DNA from: Actinoalloteichus hoggarensis
Lineage (GTDB): Bacteria > Actinomycetota > Actinomycetes > Mycobacteriales > Pseudonocardiaceae
Length of the DNA: 64,000 bases
NCBI RefSeq assembly: GCF_002234535.1
Contig: NZ_CP022521.1
Span: 620,001-684,000, forward strand
Reading direction: 5' to 3'
Part shown: in pieces, positions 19,468-29,377 of the stretch
How the letters are laid out: each line of letters opens with the position of its first letter
How positions within the stretch are numbered: position 1 is the stretch's first letter
The notes under the pieces: generated by a model
What the model saw: the letters and a program-made list of their open reading frames with translations, nothing else
What the model was told of the DNA's origin: nothing
Databases searched by the model: none
Made by a program: the position numbers and the translations under genes

Positions 19468-20016
19468 GTGGTCAGGGTGGGCGCGTCTGGCAGAATCGGG
19501 GTTGTGGGCGAATCGCACTCCCAGGGTGGGCTGCGTGCGTCGGACGCCGACCGGCAGCAGGTGGTGGAGCGCCTGAGCGCCGCTCATGCCGAGGGCAGGC
19601 TGACGTTGCTGGAGTTCGAGGACCGCAGTCGTCAGGTGTGGCAGGCCCGTACTTACGACGATCTCGCAGGCGTCACCGCGGACCTGCCCGTGCCGTCTCA
19701 ATCCGTGACTCCGATGGCGCCCGTGACGTCATCTCCGCCTGCGGTGACGTCGTCGGCGTCGGTCGCCTCACCGGAGTCGGTCTCCTGTGAGGTCGACGCC
19801 TCGTTCGCGGCCGCCCGCCGCAGGGAGACGGCGGCCTGGGCGGCGGTCTCGGGCGTCGGGCTGGCTGTCTGGATGGTCATCGGTGTGACCGTCGACTGGT
19901 TCTTCCCCTGGTGGCTCTGGATCGCGGGCCCCTGGGGTATCGGAGTCGCGCTCAAGTGGATCAACGGTCCGGCGTTCGCCTCTGGCTCCTCTCGCAGGTC
20001 AGGGCAGGCGAGGTAG
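19468..20016 (+). CDS. DUF1707 domain membrane protein (second of two)
   Basis: A 182-residue paralogue of the preceding gene. The DUF1707 domain is LRASDADRQQVVERLSAAHA, then GRLTLLEFEDRSRQVWQART. A Ser/Thr/Pro-rich linker and a two-helix membrane segment (AVSGVGLAVWMVIGVTVDWF, FPWWLWIAGPWGIGVALKWI) follow. The start is GTG 19468, or GTG 19504 at the domain boundary. The role is unknown; a membrane-associated small-domain protein is all that can be said. Confidence 0.75.
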   Translation: MVRVGASGRIGVVGESHSQGGLRASDADRQQVVERLSAAHAEGRLTLLEFEDRSRQVWQARTYDDLAGVTADLPVPSQSVTPMAPVTSSPPAVTSSASVASPESVSCEVDASFAAARRRETAAWAAVSGVGLAVWMVIGVTVDWFFPWWLWIAGPWGIGVALKWINGPAFASGSSRRSGQAR

Positions 20017-20375
20017 GGCGCGAGGCACGGCGTCGGGCGGCTGGGCCGGCTGCCGGATTGATCAAGAAACGCCTGCCCGATTCCGGGCGCCTGCCCACGT
20101 GTGTTAGGGGCCGTTGTGGAGCCGCTTCACGCGGCGACTACACTGCTTCAACGGCGCATTCGTCGCGCTGGTCCATCGTGTCTCTAGAATGTCGCGTGGT
20201 GGCGGTCGCCCCCTGTGACATGTCGTGGTGCGTCCCGGTCGACTCCGGGCACCCGGCATGAGACGACTCGGGGTCCTCACGACGGGTGCCCGCCCTCGGT
20301 GAGGTCTCACGCCCGCTCCTTCGGCTGGGACTCCGAGGGGACAGACAACTGACACCGTCACGAAACGCGGAGGAC
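20017..20375 (+). promoter_or_regulatory. infA operon promoter/leader region
   Basis: A 359-bp non-coding region before infA. Candidate -10 elements are TACACT (20139-20144, with TTGTGG 19 bp upstream) and TAGAAT (20185-20190). The region probably starts the infA-rpmJ-rpsM-rpsK-rpsD-rpoA-rplQ transcript. No ORF with protein-like character is seen. Confidence 0.35.
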
Positions 20376-20597
20376 ATGGGCAAGAAAGACGGGGCCATCG
20401 AGGTCGAAGGTCGCGTGGTCGAGCCGCTCCCCAACGCGATGTTCCGTGTGGAGCTGGAGAACGGACACAAGGTTCTGGCTCACATCAGCGGCAAGATGCG
20501 GCAGCACTACATCCGCATCCTGCCCGAGGACAGGGTGGTTGTGGAGCTGTCGCCCTACGACCTGTCCCGTGGGCGCATCGTCTACCGCTACAAGTGA
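20376..20597 (+). CDS. infA: Translation initiation factor IF-1
   Basis: IF-1 (73 aa) is an OB-fold protein that occupies the 30S A site during initiation. [40 protein letters not shown] and the end [11 protein letters not shown] are canonical. The second residue is Gly instead of the common Ala. It lies in the standard order before rpmJ. Confidence 0.97.
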   Translation: MGKKDGAIEVEGRVVEPLPNAMFRVELENGHKVLAHISGKMRQHYIRILPEDRVVVELSPYDLSRGRIVYRYK

Positions 20598-20617
20598 CCT
20601 CTGTGCCACTCACAGGT

Positions 20618-20637
20618 GCCCGGATGACCATCCGGGC
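20618..20637 (+). terminator. Hairpin between infA and rpmJ
   Basis: GCCCGGATG (20618-20626) pairs perfectly with CATCCGGGC (20629-20637). A second weaker stem (GCCCTCG...CGAGGGC) follows before rpmJ. Since rpmJ-rpsM are normally cotranscribed with infA, this may attenuate or process rather than fully terminate. Confidence 0.4.
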
Positions 20638-20703
20638 TAAGCGGCATCGCCCTCGACGATCCATCCGCCGAGGGCGCATCGAGCGCAGCAGGAGAGCACG
20701 ACC

Positions 20704-20817
20704 GTGAAGGTCCAGCCGAGCGTCAAGAAGATCTGTGACAAGTGCCAGGTGATCCGGCGGCATGGCCGGGTCTTGGTGATCTGCGACAACAAGCGTCACA
20801 AGCAGCGCCAGGGCTGA
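20704..20817 (+). CDS. rpmJ: 50S ribosomal protein L36, zinc-binding
   Basis: L36 (37 aa) is the smallest 50S protein. It begins [19 protein letters not shown], and the residues C11, C14, C27 and H32 form the zinc site (C+ form). The start is GTG 20704. Position between infA and rpsM is standard. Confidence 0.97.
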   Translation: MKVQPSVKKICDKCQVIRRHGRVLVICDNKRHKQRQG

Positions 20818-20842
20818 GTCAGCCCCGACCAGCACCATCACA

Positions 20843-20962
20843 GGTCGTCTGCAGACGACCGACAGTGAAGAGGCCTCCCCACACCTGTCGTCGGATCTCA
20901 CCGATCCGATCGACTCGCCCCCGGACTCCAGGCCGGGGCCCGCTCCTTTCACCAGGAGCGGG
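20843..20962 (+). promoter_or_regulatory. Structured rpsM leader
   Basis: The rpmJ-rpsM spacer holds a perfect 18-bp palindrome GGTCGTCTGCAGACGACC (20843-20860) and a hairpin CCCGCTCCT/AGGAGCGGG (20939-20947 with 20954-20962). These could be an attenuator or a leader structure for ribosomal-protein feedback on the alpha operon. The structures are seen; the role is inferred. Confidence 0.35.
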
Positions 20963-21008
20963 ACGGTAGGGGAGCAGACCTGGAGTGACATGAAGGAGAA
21001 CGCGCCGT

Positions 21009-21389
21009 ATGGCACGGGTTTCTGGCGTCGACCTCCCCCGCGACAAGCGGATGGAGGTCGCGTTGACCTACATCTTCGGCATTGGCCGGACCCGTTCCCG
21101 GGAGCTCCTGGCCGCGACGGGGATCAGCCCCGATCTGCGGGCCAGGGACTTGACCGACGAGGACGTCGTCAAGCTCCGGGATCACATCGAGAACAACTAC
21201 AAGGTGGAGGGTGACCTCCGCCGCGAGGTGGCTGCCGACATCAGGCGCAAGGTCGAGATCGGCTGCTACGAGGGGCTGCGGCACCGCCGCAGGCTGCCCG
21301 TTCGTGGCCAGCGGACCAAGACCAATGCCCGCACGATGAAGGGGCCGAAGAAGACCGTGGCGGGCAAGAAGAAGGCCACCCGGAAGTAG
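21009..21389 (+). CDS. rpsM: 30S ribosomal protein S13
   Basis: S13 (126 aa) contacts the 50S across bridges B1a/B1b and P-site tRNA with its basic tail. The N-terminal [20 protein letters not shown] and the [20 protein letters not shown] region are canonical. ATG 21009. It is the first gene of the rpsM-rpsK-rpsD-rpoA-rplQ group. Confidence 0.98.
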   Translation: MARVSGVDLPRDKRMEVALTYIFGIGRTRSRELLAATGISPDLRARDLTDEDVVKLRDHIENNYKVEGDLRREVAADIRRKVEIGCYEGLRHRRRLPVRGQRTKTNARTMKGPKKTVAGKKKATRK

Positions 21390-21425
21390 CAGCACCTCGC
21401 GCGCAGCTAGGAGAGCACACCAGAC

Positions 21426-21833
21426 ATGCCACCCAAGTCTCGTTCCGGTGCCGGGGTCAAGAAGGTCCGGCGCAAGGAGAAGAAGAACATCGCGCATGGG
21501 CATGCGCACATCAAGAGCACGTTCAACAACACGATCGTGTCGATCACGGACCCGACCGGCGCAGTGATCAGCTGGGCGTCCGCGGGCCACGTCGGCTTCA
21601 AGGGCTCCAGGAAGTCGACGCCGTTCGCCGCCCAGATGGCCGCCGAGAACGCGGCCCGCAAGGCCGCCGAGCACGGCATGCGCAAGGTCGACGTGTTCGT
21701 CAAGGGCCCCGGCTCCGGCCGTGAGACCGCGATCCGGTCGTTGCAGGCCGCCGGTCTCGAGGTCGGCACCATCCAGGACGTGACCCCCCAGCCGCACAAC
21801 GGCTGCAGGCCGCCCAAGCGGCGTCGGGTCTAA
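21426..21833 (+). CDS. rpsK: 30S ribosomal protein S11
   Basis: S11 (135 aa) lines the mRNA path on the 30S platform. The core [20 protein letters not shown] and the C-terminal [16 protein letters not shown] are canonical. The N-terminal 20 residues are basic. Its ATG is 36 bp after rpsM. Confidence 0.98.
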   Translation: MPPKSRSGAGVKKVRRKEKKNIAHGHAHIKSTFNNTIVSITDPTGAVISWASAGHVGFKGSRKSTPFAAQMAAENAARKAAEHGMRKVDVFVKGPGSGRETAIRSLQAAGLEVGTIQDVTPQPHNGCRPPKRRRV

Positions 21834-21860
21834 GAGCGCGGGAAAGGAGACAAGACACTC

Positions 21861-22466
21861 ATGGCTCGTTACACCGGACCCGCGACTCGCAAGTCTCGTC
21901 GACTGAAGGTCGACCTGATCGGCGGCGACCAGGCCTTCGAGCGTCGTCCGTACCCGCCGGGACAGCACGGCCGGGCGCGGATCAAGGAGAGCGAGTACCT
22001 GCTTCAGCTTCAGGAGAAGCAGAAGGCTCGGTTCACCTACGGCGTCCTGGAGCGGCAGTTCCGCAAGTACTACGAGGAGGCCTCGCGGCGTCCTGGTAAG
22101 ACCGGCGAGAACCTGCTCCAGCTGCTCGAGGCCCGCCTCGACAACGTCATCTACCGCTCGGGCCTCGCCCGGACTCGGCGGCAGGCGCGGCAGCTCGTGA
22201 GCCACGGCCACTTCGTGGTGAACGGCAAGAAGGTCGACATCCCCAGCTTCCAGGTGTCGAAGTTCGACATCATCGACGTGAAGCAGAAGTCGCTCGGCAC
22301 CACGCCGTTCATCATCGCCAAGGAGACCCTGGGCGAGCGGATCACGCCCGCGTGGCTGCAGGTCGTCCCGAGCACCCTCCGGGTGCTCGTGCACCAGCTG
22401 CCCGAGCGGGCGCAGATCGACACGCCGGTTCAGGAACAGCTGATCGTCGAGTTCTACTCGAAGTGA
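21861..22466 (+). CDS. rpsD: 30S ribosomal protein S4, zinc-free form
   Basis: S4 (201 aa) is a primary 16S-binding protein of the 30S body. The S4 RNA-binding motif (RLDNVIYRSGLARTRRQARQ) is clear. The N-terminal region has no cysteines, so this is the C- (zinc-free) form, whereas S14 and L36 here are C+ forms. It lies between rpsK and rpoA as usual. Confidence 0.97.
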   Translation: MARYTGPATRKSRRLKVDLIGGDQAFERRPYPPGQHGRARIKESEYLLQLQEKQKARFTYGVLERQFRKYYEEASRRPGKTGENLLQLLEARLDNVIYRSGLARTRRQARQLVSHGHFVVNGKKVDIPSFQVSKFDIIDVKQKSLGTTPFIIAKETLGERITPAWLQVVPSTLRVLVHQLPERAQIDTPVQEQLIVEFYSK

Positions 22467-22566
22467 TCGTTCGGCACGTCTGGCGGCGGCGCGATCGGTG
22501 CGCCGCCGCACCCCCGGTTCCATCGACGTCAAATAGCGGGCGTCGTGAGGAGAGGAAACAAACACA

Positions 22567-23625
22567 GTGCTGATCTCTCAGCGGCCCACCCTCGCCGAAG
22601 AGTCGGTCAACGAGACTCGCTCCCGGTTCGTCATCGAGCCTCTCGAGCCGGGCTTCGGCTACACGCTGGGCAACTCCCTGCGGCGGACTCTGCTGTCCTC
22701 GATCCCGGGTGCCGCGGTCACGAGCATCCGCATCGACGGGGTGCTGCACGAGTTCACCACCATCCCGGGTGTGAAGGAGGACGTCACCGACGTCATCCTG
22801 AACCTCAAGGAGCTGGTCGTCAGCTCCGAGGAGGACGAGCCCGTCACCATGTACCTGCGCAAGCAGGGCCCTGGTGCGGTCACCGCCGGTGACATCGTCC
22901 CGCCTGCCGGTGTCACCGTGCACAACCCGGATCTCCACATCGCCACGCTGAACGCGAAGGGCAAGCTGGAGATCGAGCTGGTCGTCGAGCGTGGCCGGGG
23001 CTACGTGCCTGCCGTGCAGAACAAGCAGGCCGGCGCCGAGATCGGCCGGATTCCGGTCGACTCGATCTACTCGCCGGTGCTGAAGGTGACCTACAAGGTC
23101 GAGGCGACGCGTGTCGAGCAGCGGACGGACTTCGACCGACTGATCCTGGACGTGGAGAGCAAGCCCTCCATCACGCCGAGGGACGCCGTGGCTTCGGCGG
23201 GCAAGACGCTGGTGGAGCTCTTCGGGCTGGCCCGCGAGCTGAACTCCGATGCCGAGGGCATCGAGATCGGCCCGTCGCCCGCCGAGGCGGACACCATCGC
23301 CGCGTTCGCGATGCCGATCGAGGACCTCGACCTGACGGTGCGCTCGTACAACTGTCTCAAGCGCGAGGGCATCCACACGGTCGGCGAGCTGGTCGGTCGC
23401 AGCGAGGCGGACCTGCTGGACATCCGCAACTTCGGTGCGAAGTCCATCGACGAGGTCAAGATGAAGCTGGCGGGGCTCGGGCTCGCGCTCAAGGACAGCC
23501 CCCCCGGATTCGACCCGTCCGCCGCCGCCGCCGACTACCCCGCCGAGGGATGGTCGAGCAACGGAGACGGCACCGACGGCAACGGGGATGACGGCCAGGA
23601 TTACGCCGAGACCGAGCAGCTGTAG
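22567..23625 (+). CDS. rpoA: RNA polymerase alpha subunit
   Basis: Alpha (352 aa) dimerises to start RNA polymerase assembly and its C-terminal domain contacts UP elements and activators. The N-terminal [20 protein letters not shown] and [20 protein letters not shown] are canonical, and the alpha-CTD ([39 protein letters not shown]) is intact. An acidic tail of about 40 residues follows. The GTG start 22567 lies after GTGAGGAGAGGAAACAAAC. Confidence 0.98.
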   Translation: MLISQRPTLAEESVNETRSRFVIEPLEPGFGYTLGNSLRRTLLSSIPGAAVTSIRIDGVLHEFTTIPGVKEDVTDVILNLKELVVSSEEDEPVTMYLRKQGPGAVTAGDIVPPAGVTVHNPDLHIATLNAKGKLEIELVVERGRGYVPAVQNKQAGAEIGRIPVDSIYSPVLKVTYKVEATRVEQRTDFDRLILDVESKPSITPRDAVASAGKTLVELFGLARELNSDAEGIEIGPSPAEADTIAAFAMPIEDLDLTVRSYNCLKREGIHTVGELVGRSEADLLDIRNFGAKSIDEVKMKLAGLGLALKDSPPGFDPSAAAADYPAEGWSSNGDGTDGNGDDGQDYAETEQL

Positions 23626-23688
23626 ATCCGCTGACTGTCCCGCAGAGGACAGCCGCGGACAGTCGAGGATCTTGATAGAGGAGCAAGG

Positions 23689-24216
23689 ATGCCCACCCCC
23701 ACGAAGGGCCGCCGTCTCGGCGGTTCGCCCGCCCACGAGCGGCTGATGCTGGCCAACCTGGCCACCTCGCTGTTCACCCACGGGCGGATCACCACCACTC
23801 AGGCCAAGGCGAAACGACTTCGTCCCTTCGCTGAGCGGCTGATCAGCAAGGCACGCCGCGGCGACCTGCACAACCGCCGCGAGATCATGAAGGTGATCCG
23901 CGACAAGGACATCGTGCACAAGCTCGTCGCCGAGATCGGTCCGTTCTTCGTGGACCGCGACGGCGGCTACACGCGGATCATCAAGGCCATGCCGCGCAAG
24001 GGCGACAACGCCCAGATGGCGGTCATCGAGCTGGTGAACGAGAAGACCGTGACCAGCGAGGCCGAGGCCGCGCGGGGCACGACCTTCGCGTCCGACGCCA
24101 AGACCGCCGAGACCCCGGCGGCGCCGGACTCGGACAAGGCTGAGGCGACCGAGGCTCCGGCCGTCGCCGAGGACAAGGGCGCGGAGGACGCGCCCGCCGA
24201 GGACAAGAAGGACTGA
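23689..24216 (+). CDS. rplQ: 50S ribosomal protein L17 with acidic C-terminal extension
   Basis: L17 (175 aa) lies near the tunnel exit. The first 120 residues are canonical ([40 protein letters not shown]). A tail of about 50 residues rich in Ala, Glu and Lys, ending PAEDKKD, is a known actinobacterial addition. It closes the rpsM-rplQ group. Confidence 0.97.
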   Translation: MPTPTKGRRLGGSPAHERLMLANLATSLFTHGRITTTQAKAKRLRPFAERLISKARRGDLHNRREIMKVIRDKDIVHKLVAEIGPFFVDRDGGYTRIIKAMPRKGDNAQMAVIELVNEKTVTSEAEAARGTTFASDAKTAETPAAPDSDKAEATEAPAVAEDKGAEDAPAEDKKD

Positions 24217-24252
24217 GCCATCACGACTGCTCAGCGTGACGACGAGCCCGCC

Positions 24253-25077
24253 GTGCCCACCGGGGACGACGGGCTCGTTCGTGTCCGGCTCGACCTCGCC
24301 TACGACGGCACGGAGTTCTCCGGCTGGGCGCGTCAGCCCACTCGGCGGACCGTGTGCGGGGTGCTGGAAGACGCATTGTCGCTGCTCACACGGCTCGACG
24401 TCCGGGTGACGGTCGCCGGTCGCACCGACGCCGGAGTTCATGCCGCCGGACAGGTCACGCATCTGGACCTGCCCGCGTCGCATCGGCTGGCCGATCAGCC
24501 GGGTGAGCTGGTGCGGCGGCTCAACCGGATGCTGCCCGGCGATGTGCGGGTGTTCGCCGCCAGGGTGGTGCCCGCCGAGTTCGACGCCCGCTTCGCCGCG
24601 CTGCGCAGGCATTACGTCTATCGGCTGTCGGACGCCCCGTGGGGCGTCGATCCGATGGAACGGCATGACACTCTCGCCTGGCACGGCGGGCTGGACGTCG
24701 ACGTCCTGAACGCCGCGTCCGCCCGGCTGCTCGGCGAGCACGACTTCGCCGCCTTCTGTCGCCGCCGCGAGGGGGCGACGACGGTGCGTGCCTTACAACG
24801 GCTGCACTGGACGCGGGTGACGGAGCATCGCGTGCATGCGGAGGTCTCGGCTGACGCCTTCTGCCATTCGATGGTGCGCAGCCTGGTCGGCGCGCTGCTC
24901 GCCGTGGGCGACGGGCGCAGGCCGGTGGAGTGGCCCGGCAGCCTGTTGACGCTGCGGCGGCGCGCGGACGAGGTGAGCGTGGCTCCGGCCCACGGGCTCA
25001 CCCTCGCCGGGGTCGACTACCCGGCCGACGACGATCTCGCCGCCCGTACGGTGCTCACCCGCCGTCTTCGGGTCTGA
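24253..25077 (+). CDS. truA: tRNA pseudouridine(38-40) synthase TruA
   Basis: TruA (274 aa) converts U38-U40 in tRNA anticodon arms to pseudouridine. The catalytic Asp lies in [34 protein letters not shown] and [20 protein letters not shown] are conserved. The only plausible start is GTG 24253, which lies in the loop between the complementary segments ACGAGCCCG (24242-24250) and CGGGCTCGT (24270-24278), so initiation could be structure-sensitive. It often follows rplQ in actinobacteria. Confidence 0.96.
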   Translation: MPTGDDGLVRVRLDLAYDGTEFSGWARQPTRRTVCGVLEDALSLLTRLDVRVTVAGRTDAGVHAAGQVTHLDLPASHRLADQPGELVRRLNRMLPGDVRVFAARVVPAEFDARFAALRRHYVYRLSDAPWGVDPMERHDTLAWHGGLDVDVLNAASARLLGEHDFAAFCRRREGATTVRALQRLHWTRVTEHRVHAEVSADAFCHSMVRSLVGALLAVGDGRRPVEWPGSLLTLRRRADEVSVAPAHGLTLAGVDYPADDDLAARTVLTRRLRV

Positions 25078-25415
25078 GGATCGGGTACGTCCGTCTCGTC
25101 GAGTCGGGGCTGAGGCGAGGCGGCCTGGTGACTCGCTGTGGCAGACCTGCGGCCCGGCCGATGCCTCGCGTCATCCTCGGCGGGGACGGCGTGGCTCGGC
25201 GGGTGCGGTTCGGTCGGTGCCGCGCCGCGGGTGCGGCCCGGTGGGTCGCCACGGCTCGATCGTGCGGATGCGACCACACCGCCCGGCACCGGTCGACGGC
25301 TGAGCGCGGCCGTCACGAGGACGTGGCCGCCCCGCCGAACCCCTCGAAGAGCCTCCCGTGCCGCGGACATCCCGGCGTCCGATGTCGGTGGACGCCGGGA
25401 CGTGTCGCGGCGGGA
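25078..25415. other. Spacer between truA and the DUF885 gene
   Basis: The two genes converge here. About 340 bp contain no protein-like ORF and no strong hairpin that I could recognise. Overlapping Arg-rich frames look like shadows. Confidence 0.4.
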
Positions 25416-27089
25416 TCAGCGAGAACGCCGGGCGTCGATCCAGTCGACGACGACGGTCTCCAGGACGTTCATCGGCAGCGGGCCGCTGCCCAGCACCACG
25501 TCATGGAACTCGCGAATGTCGAAGTCGGTGCCCAGCTCCTCCTCGGCGCGGGCGCGGAGCCGGTTGATCTCCAACCTGCCCACCATGTAGGACAGGGCCT
25601 GGCCCGGCGCGGCGATGTAGCGGTCGACCTCGCTCTCCACCTCCAGCTGTGCCATGGCGGAGTTGTCCATGATGTAGTCGATCGCCTGCTGCCTGCTCCA
25701 GCCCAGGGCGTGGATGCCGGTGTCGACCACCAGCCGAGCGGCCCGCATCGAGTCGAGCGCCAGCATGCCGAACTTCGCGAGATCGTCGGAGTAGAGCCCC
25801 ATCTCGTCGGCGAGCCGCTCGGTGTAGAGCCCCCAGCCCTCCAGGTAGGCGTTGAGCGGGGCGAGCCTGCGGGCCAGCGGCAGATCGGCCAGCTCCTGCG
25901 AGATGGTGATCTGGAAGTGATGGCCGGGCACCGCCTCGTGGAACGCCGTCGCCTCGGCCGTGTAGCGGTACCGCTCCTCGGCCTGGTAGGTGTTGGCGAA
26001 GTAGGTGCCTGCCCGGCTGCCGTCGAGCGCGGGGGACATGTAGTAGGCCAGCGCCGCGCCGGGCGCCTCCGCCTCCGGCACCGGCTCGACCAGGCAGTTC
26101 TGGCTGGGCAGCCTGCCGAACCACTGCGGCGCGACCTTCTCGGCCCGGCTGATCGCCTCGCGGGCGGCGGTGATCAGCTCGTCGCCGTCCTTCCAGCGCA
26201 GGGCCGGGTCGGTGCGCAGCCGGTGGAAGATCTCGGCGAGGTCGTCGGTGCCGAACACCTTCGCGCCCAGCGCCCGGTACTCCTCGGCCAGCGCGGCGAT
26301 GAGGTCCTTGCCGGTCTGGTGCAGCTCGGCCGGGGTGCGTTCGGTGGTGGTGTGCGACCTGGCGAGCACCCGGTAGGCCTGCTCGCCCTCGGGCAGCCAG
26401 CACAGGCCGACGCGGTCGACCGGCCTGCCGTGTGCGAGGACCTCCTCGGCGAGGACCCGGCGGTACTCCGCGACCGCGGGCCGGACCCTGTCCCGCAGGA
26501 TCTCCTGCCTGCGGGTCTCGAAGTCGACGTCGGCCTCCGGGGGCGACTGCTGAGCCAAGGGGTCGGCGTCCGGGTCGGCGAGGTAGCGGTCGAGCATGGC
26601 GATCGTCTTGGCCACCAGGTGCTGCACCGGCACCCGGCCGCAGGCGATCCCCGCGCGATGCCGTTCCGCCAACGTCGTGAGGAAGGCGGGCACCGCCTCG
26701 AGCCTTGCCAGATAGTCCCGGGCCTGGTCACCGCCCGGCAGGGTGATCATCGGCAGCAGGCTCAGCAGCTCGCCCACCGGCGAGAAGAAGGAGTCCGTGA
26801 TGGTGAACTCCGCCCGGCGCAGATCGCCCGTCTCGATGACGGACTCCGCCTGCTGCTGTACGACCGCCACGGTGACGCGGTCTTCGGCGTCGAGCGACGT
26901 CAGGTCGATCTCTCCGGCACGGCGGGCCACGTCGGAGAGCCGCGCCCGCAGGGACTCCCACGCGCTGTCGCCGAGGTCGGCCAGCCTGGTGTTGTCGTAT
27001 CCGGGAATGCCGAACAGCGTCGGGCTGAGCGGTTCGACGTCGAACAGGACGTCGGTGAGTTCATCGGCGAGTGTGCGTGCCTCGGTCAT
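25416..27089 (-). CDS. DUF885 family putative metallopeptidase
   Basis: A 557-residue protein of the DUF885 family, large soluble proteins related to M3-like metallopeptidases. The zinc-binding-type motif [11 protein letters not shown] (HExxxGH) is present near residue 390, followed by [15 protein letters not shown] and [20 protein letters not shown], all typical of the family. No signal peptide is visible ([20 protein letters not shown]), so it is probably cytosolic. It is monocistronic on the minus strand. The substrate is unknown; peptide or ester hydrolysis is inferred from the motif. Confidence 0.88.
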   Translation of the reverse strand: MTEARTLADELTDVLFDVEPLSPTLFGIPGYDNTRLADLGDSAWESLRARLSDVARRAGEIDLTSLDAEDRVTVAVVQQQAESVIETGDLRRAEFTITDSFFSPVGELLSLLPMITLPGGDQARDYLARLEAVPAFLTTLAERHRAGIACGRVPVQHLVAKTIAMLDRYLADPDADPLAQQSPPEADVDFETRRQEILRDRVRPAVAEYRRVLAEEVLAHGRPVDRVGLCWLPEGEQAYRVLARSHTTTERTPAELHQTGKDLIAALAEEYRALGAKVFGTDDLAEIFHRLRTDPALRWKDGDELITAAREAISRAEKVAPQWFGRLPSQNCLVEPVPEAEAPGAALAYYMSPALDGSRAGTYFANTYQAEERYRYTAEATAFHEAVPGHHFQITISQELADLPLARRLAPLNAYLEGWGLYTERLADEMGLYSDDLAKFGMLALDSMRAARLVVDTGIHALGWSRQQAIDYIMDNSAMAQLEVESEVDRYIAAPGQALSYMVGRLEINRLRARAEEELGTDFDIREFHDVVLGSGPLPMNVLETVVVDWIDARRSR

Positions 27090-27263
27090 CTTCTCCCCAG
27101 CCTTCCGTCGAGCGTTACGGCAAGGTTAACCAGGACCGTCGACGGCGACGGACGGCGAGGGCGGTCTCCCGGCCGAGGCGTCACGGGGTCGGCGCCGGGG
27201 CGAGACGACCTCGGCTCGTGCCGCTCGCGATGAGATCGGCGCGGCCGGGACATCGCGAGCCGA

Positions 27264-27902
27264 TCAGGCGTCCAGGTAGGCGATCACCGCGCGGACCCGG
27301 CGATTGTCGTCCTCGGAGGGCGGCAGACCGAGCTTGCTGAAGATGTTGTTCGTGTGCTTGCCGACCGCGTTCTCGCTGATGAACAGCCTGCTTGCGATCG
27401 CGACGTTCGAGCGTCCCTCGGCCATCAGACCGAGCACCTCGCGTTCGCGGGGCGTCAGACGCCCCAGCGGTTCCGGCTTCGTCGCCAGGAGCTGCGAGAT
27501 GACCTCGGGATCCATCGCCGTGCCGCCGCCTGCCACCCGTCGGATGGCCTCGACGAACTGACCGACCTGGGAGACCCGGTCCTTGAGCAGATAACCCACG
27601 CCGCCGTTGCGGTCCGACATGAGCTCGCGGGCGTAGAGCTGTTCGACGTACTGCGACAGCACCAGCACCGGCAGGCCCGGCAGCTGGCGGCGGGCCTCGA
27701 TGGCCGCCCGCAGGCCCTCGTCGGTGAAGGTCGGCGGCATGCGCACATCGACCACGGCGACGTCGGGCCGATGGGTGACCAGGGCACGCAGCAGCGACGG
27801 GCCGTTGTCGACGGCTTCGACGACCTCGAAGTCGTAGGCCGTGAGCAGCCGGATCAGCCCTTCCCTGAGCAGGACCAGGTCTTCGCCGAGGACGACACGC
27901 AC
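27264..27902 (-). CDS. NarL/FixJ-type response regulator
   Basis: A response regulator of about 212 residues. The receiver domain has the acidic pair (LGEDLVLLREGL), the phospho-Asp in VAVVDVRMPP and the Lys in YLLKDRV. The LuxR-type HTH is LTPREREVLGLMAEGRSNVA, then IASRLFISENAVGKHTNNIF. The GTG start 27902 is chosen at the receiver edge (MRVVLGEDLV); an in-frame extension to 27944 exists. It lies directly downstream of its sensor kinase on the same strand. Target genes are unknown. Confidence 0.9.
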   Translation of the reverse strand: MRVVLGEDLVLLREGLIRLLTAYDFEVVEAVDNGPSLLRALVTHRPDVAVVDVRMPPTFTDEGLRAAIEARRQLPGLPVLVLSQYVEQLYARELMSDRNGGVGYLLKDRVSQVGQFVEAIRRVAGGGTAMDPEVISQLLATKPEPLGRLTPREREVLGLMAEGRSNVAIASRLFISENAVGKHTNNIFSKLGLPPSEDDNRRVRAVIAYLDA

Positions 27903-27983
27903 ACTGACTCCAGGATGCCGGGGGAACTCGTATCGGTGCGGCACACGGTGGCGCCGAGAGTGCTCAGCATGTCAGGGTCGCGG

Positions 27984-29237
27984 TCACTCCGGCACGCACG
28001 GCAGCTCGATGGAGATGATCGTCGGCCCGCCTGCGGGGCTGCTGATGTGCATCGTCCCGTCGAAGGCGCTGAGCCTGCGTTCGATTCCGTGCAGGCCGCC
28101 CGCGGTGTCCTGCACGACCCCGCCGCGGCCGTCGTCGCCGACGAGCACGCTCAGCGAGCCCCGGACGTGTCTGGCGCGTACCCAGGCCTCGGTCGCCCCG
28201 CTGTGCTTCGCGGCGTTGGTGAGCACCTCGGCGACGGCGAAGTAGGCGGCCGACTCGACCGGGGCGGGCAGCCGTTCGGGTAGCGAGACGTCGACCTGCA
28301 CCTGAAGCGGGCTTCCGATGGCGAGCGCCTGGATGCCGCCGGTCAGACCGCGATCGGAGAGCACCGGCGGGTGGATGCCGCGCACCAGGTCGCGCAGCTC
28401 GGACAGCGCGAGACTGGTCGACTGCCGGGCCTCGGTGAGCAGCTCTTGGGCGACGGCCGGGTTGTTGGACAGCATCTCCTCGGCCATGCCCAGGCTCATG
28501 CCCAGCGCGACCAGTCGGGCCTGGGCTCCGTCGTGCAGATCACGCTCGATGCGCCGCAGCTCCGCCGCCTGAGTGCCCACGGTCTCGGCGCGAGAACTGG
28601 CCAGCGCGTCGACGCGTTGGGACAGACGGGCCCGCTCGCTGATGCCGAGCATGACCGCCGCCAGCCGGGCGTAGCCCACCATCATCTTGGGGGACAGCCA
28701 CCACCAGAGACCGAAGCTGATCAGCGCGGGCACCCAGTAGAGCATGGTGTTCTCGGTACGGCTGATCGTGACGGGACCGATGTACATGTCGAAGACGCCG
28801 TCGGGAACGAACTGGACCAGGCCAGGCTTGATGAAGTAGAAGATCGCGCCCGCGAAGAGGGCGAGCGACACGATGGAGATCGCGAACCCGAGGACGACGT
28901 TGACCCACAGCCAGGCGTAGTCGCGATAGGTGGCGGGATCGGCGCCGATGGCCCGGAGCCTGCTGACCAGGTTGCCCTTCGGCGTCGGCCGATACGGACG
29001 GATGACCGTCCGGTCCAGGATGTGCCCGGCCCACAGCCGGTAGACGTCGTTGTAGCCGCGGATGGAGTAGGCGAAGCCCACGACCAGGGGCAGACCGACG
29101 GTGAGGACCAGCAGCAGGCTGCTGACCGTCATCAAGATGATGAGCGCGATGCCCAGCAGCGAATAGACGGTGAAGATGAACGACCAGCCCAACAGCGGAA
29201 GCCGCCCGACTCTCCGTGTGGCAGCGGTGGTCATCAT
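27984..29237 (-). CDS. Sensor histidine kinase of the NarL-partner type
   Basis: A 417-residue kinase with an N-terminal membrane sensor module: hydrophobic segments SFIFTVYSLLGIALIILMTV, VNVVLGFAISIVSLALFAGA and a third near residue 190. The HisKA_3 region has the phospho-acceptor His in RRIERDLHDGAQARLVALGM, and the HATPase has VLTNAAKHSG and VGDDGRGG. The start is ATG 29237 after GAGAGGACCC; the frame is open for another 48 residues upstream, but these look non-native. It is paired with the downstream response regulator. The stimulus is unknown. Confidence 0.9.
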   Translation of the reverse strand: MMTTAATRRVGRLPLLGWSFIFTVYSLLGIALIILMTVSSLLLVLTVGLPLVVGFAYSIRGYNDVYRLWAGHILDRTVIRPYRPTPKGNLVSRLRAIGADPATYRDYAWLWVNVVLGFAISIVSLALFAGAIFYFIKPGLVQFVPDGVFDMYIGPVTISRTENTMLYWVPALISFGLWWWLSPKMMVGYARLAAVMLGISERARLSQRVDALASSRAETVGTQAAELRRIERDLHDGAQARLVALGMSLGMAEEMLSNNPAVAQELLTEARQSTSLALSELRDLVRGIHPPVLSDRGLTGGIQALAIGSPLQVQVDVSLPERLPAPVESAAYFAVAEVLTNAAKHSGATEAWVRARHVRGSLSVLVGDDGRGGVVQDTAGGLHGIERRLSAFDGTMHISSPAGGPTIISIELPCVPE

Positions 29238-29377
29238 GGGTCCTCTCGGTCGGCACGGACAGGCGTCGGACCCGTCCGCGTGCGCATCATTCTCGTACAG
29301 CGGGGCAGCCGAATCAGGGTGCCTAGCCACCCTCTTGTGCTCGGTGCGGGCCGCCGCCGAGCGGGTGCGGGCGGCCG

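Noticed and set aside
24930-27233. A 767-codon plus-strand open frame over the DUF885 gene
   Set aside because: It is the complement of a clear DUF885 protein with an HExxxGH motif; the plus-strand product has no family character.
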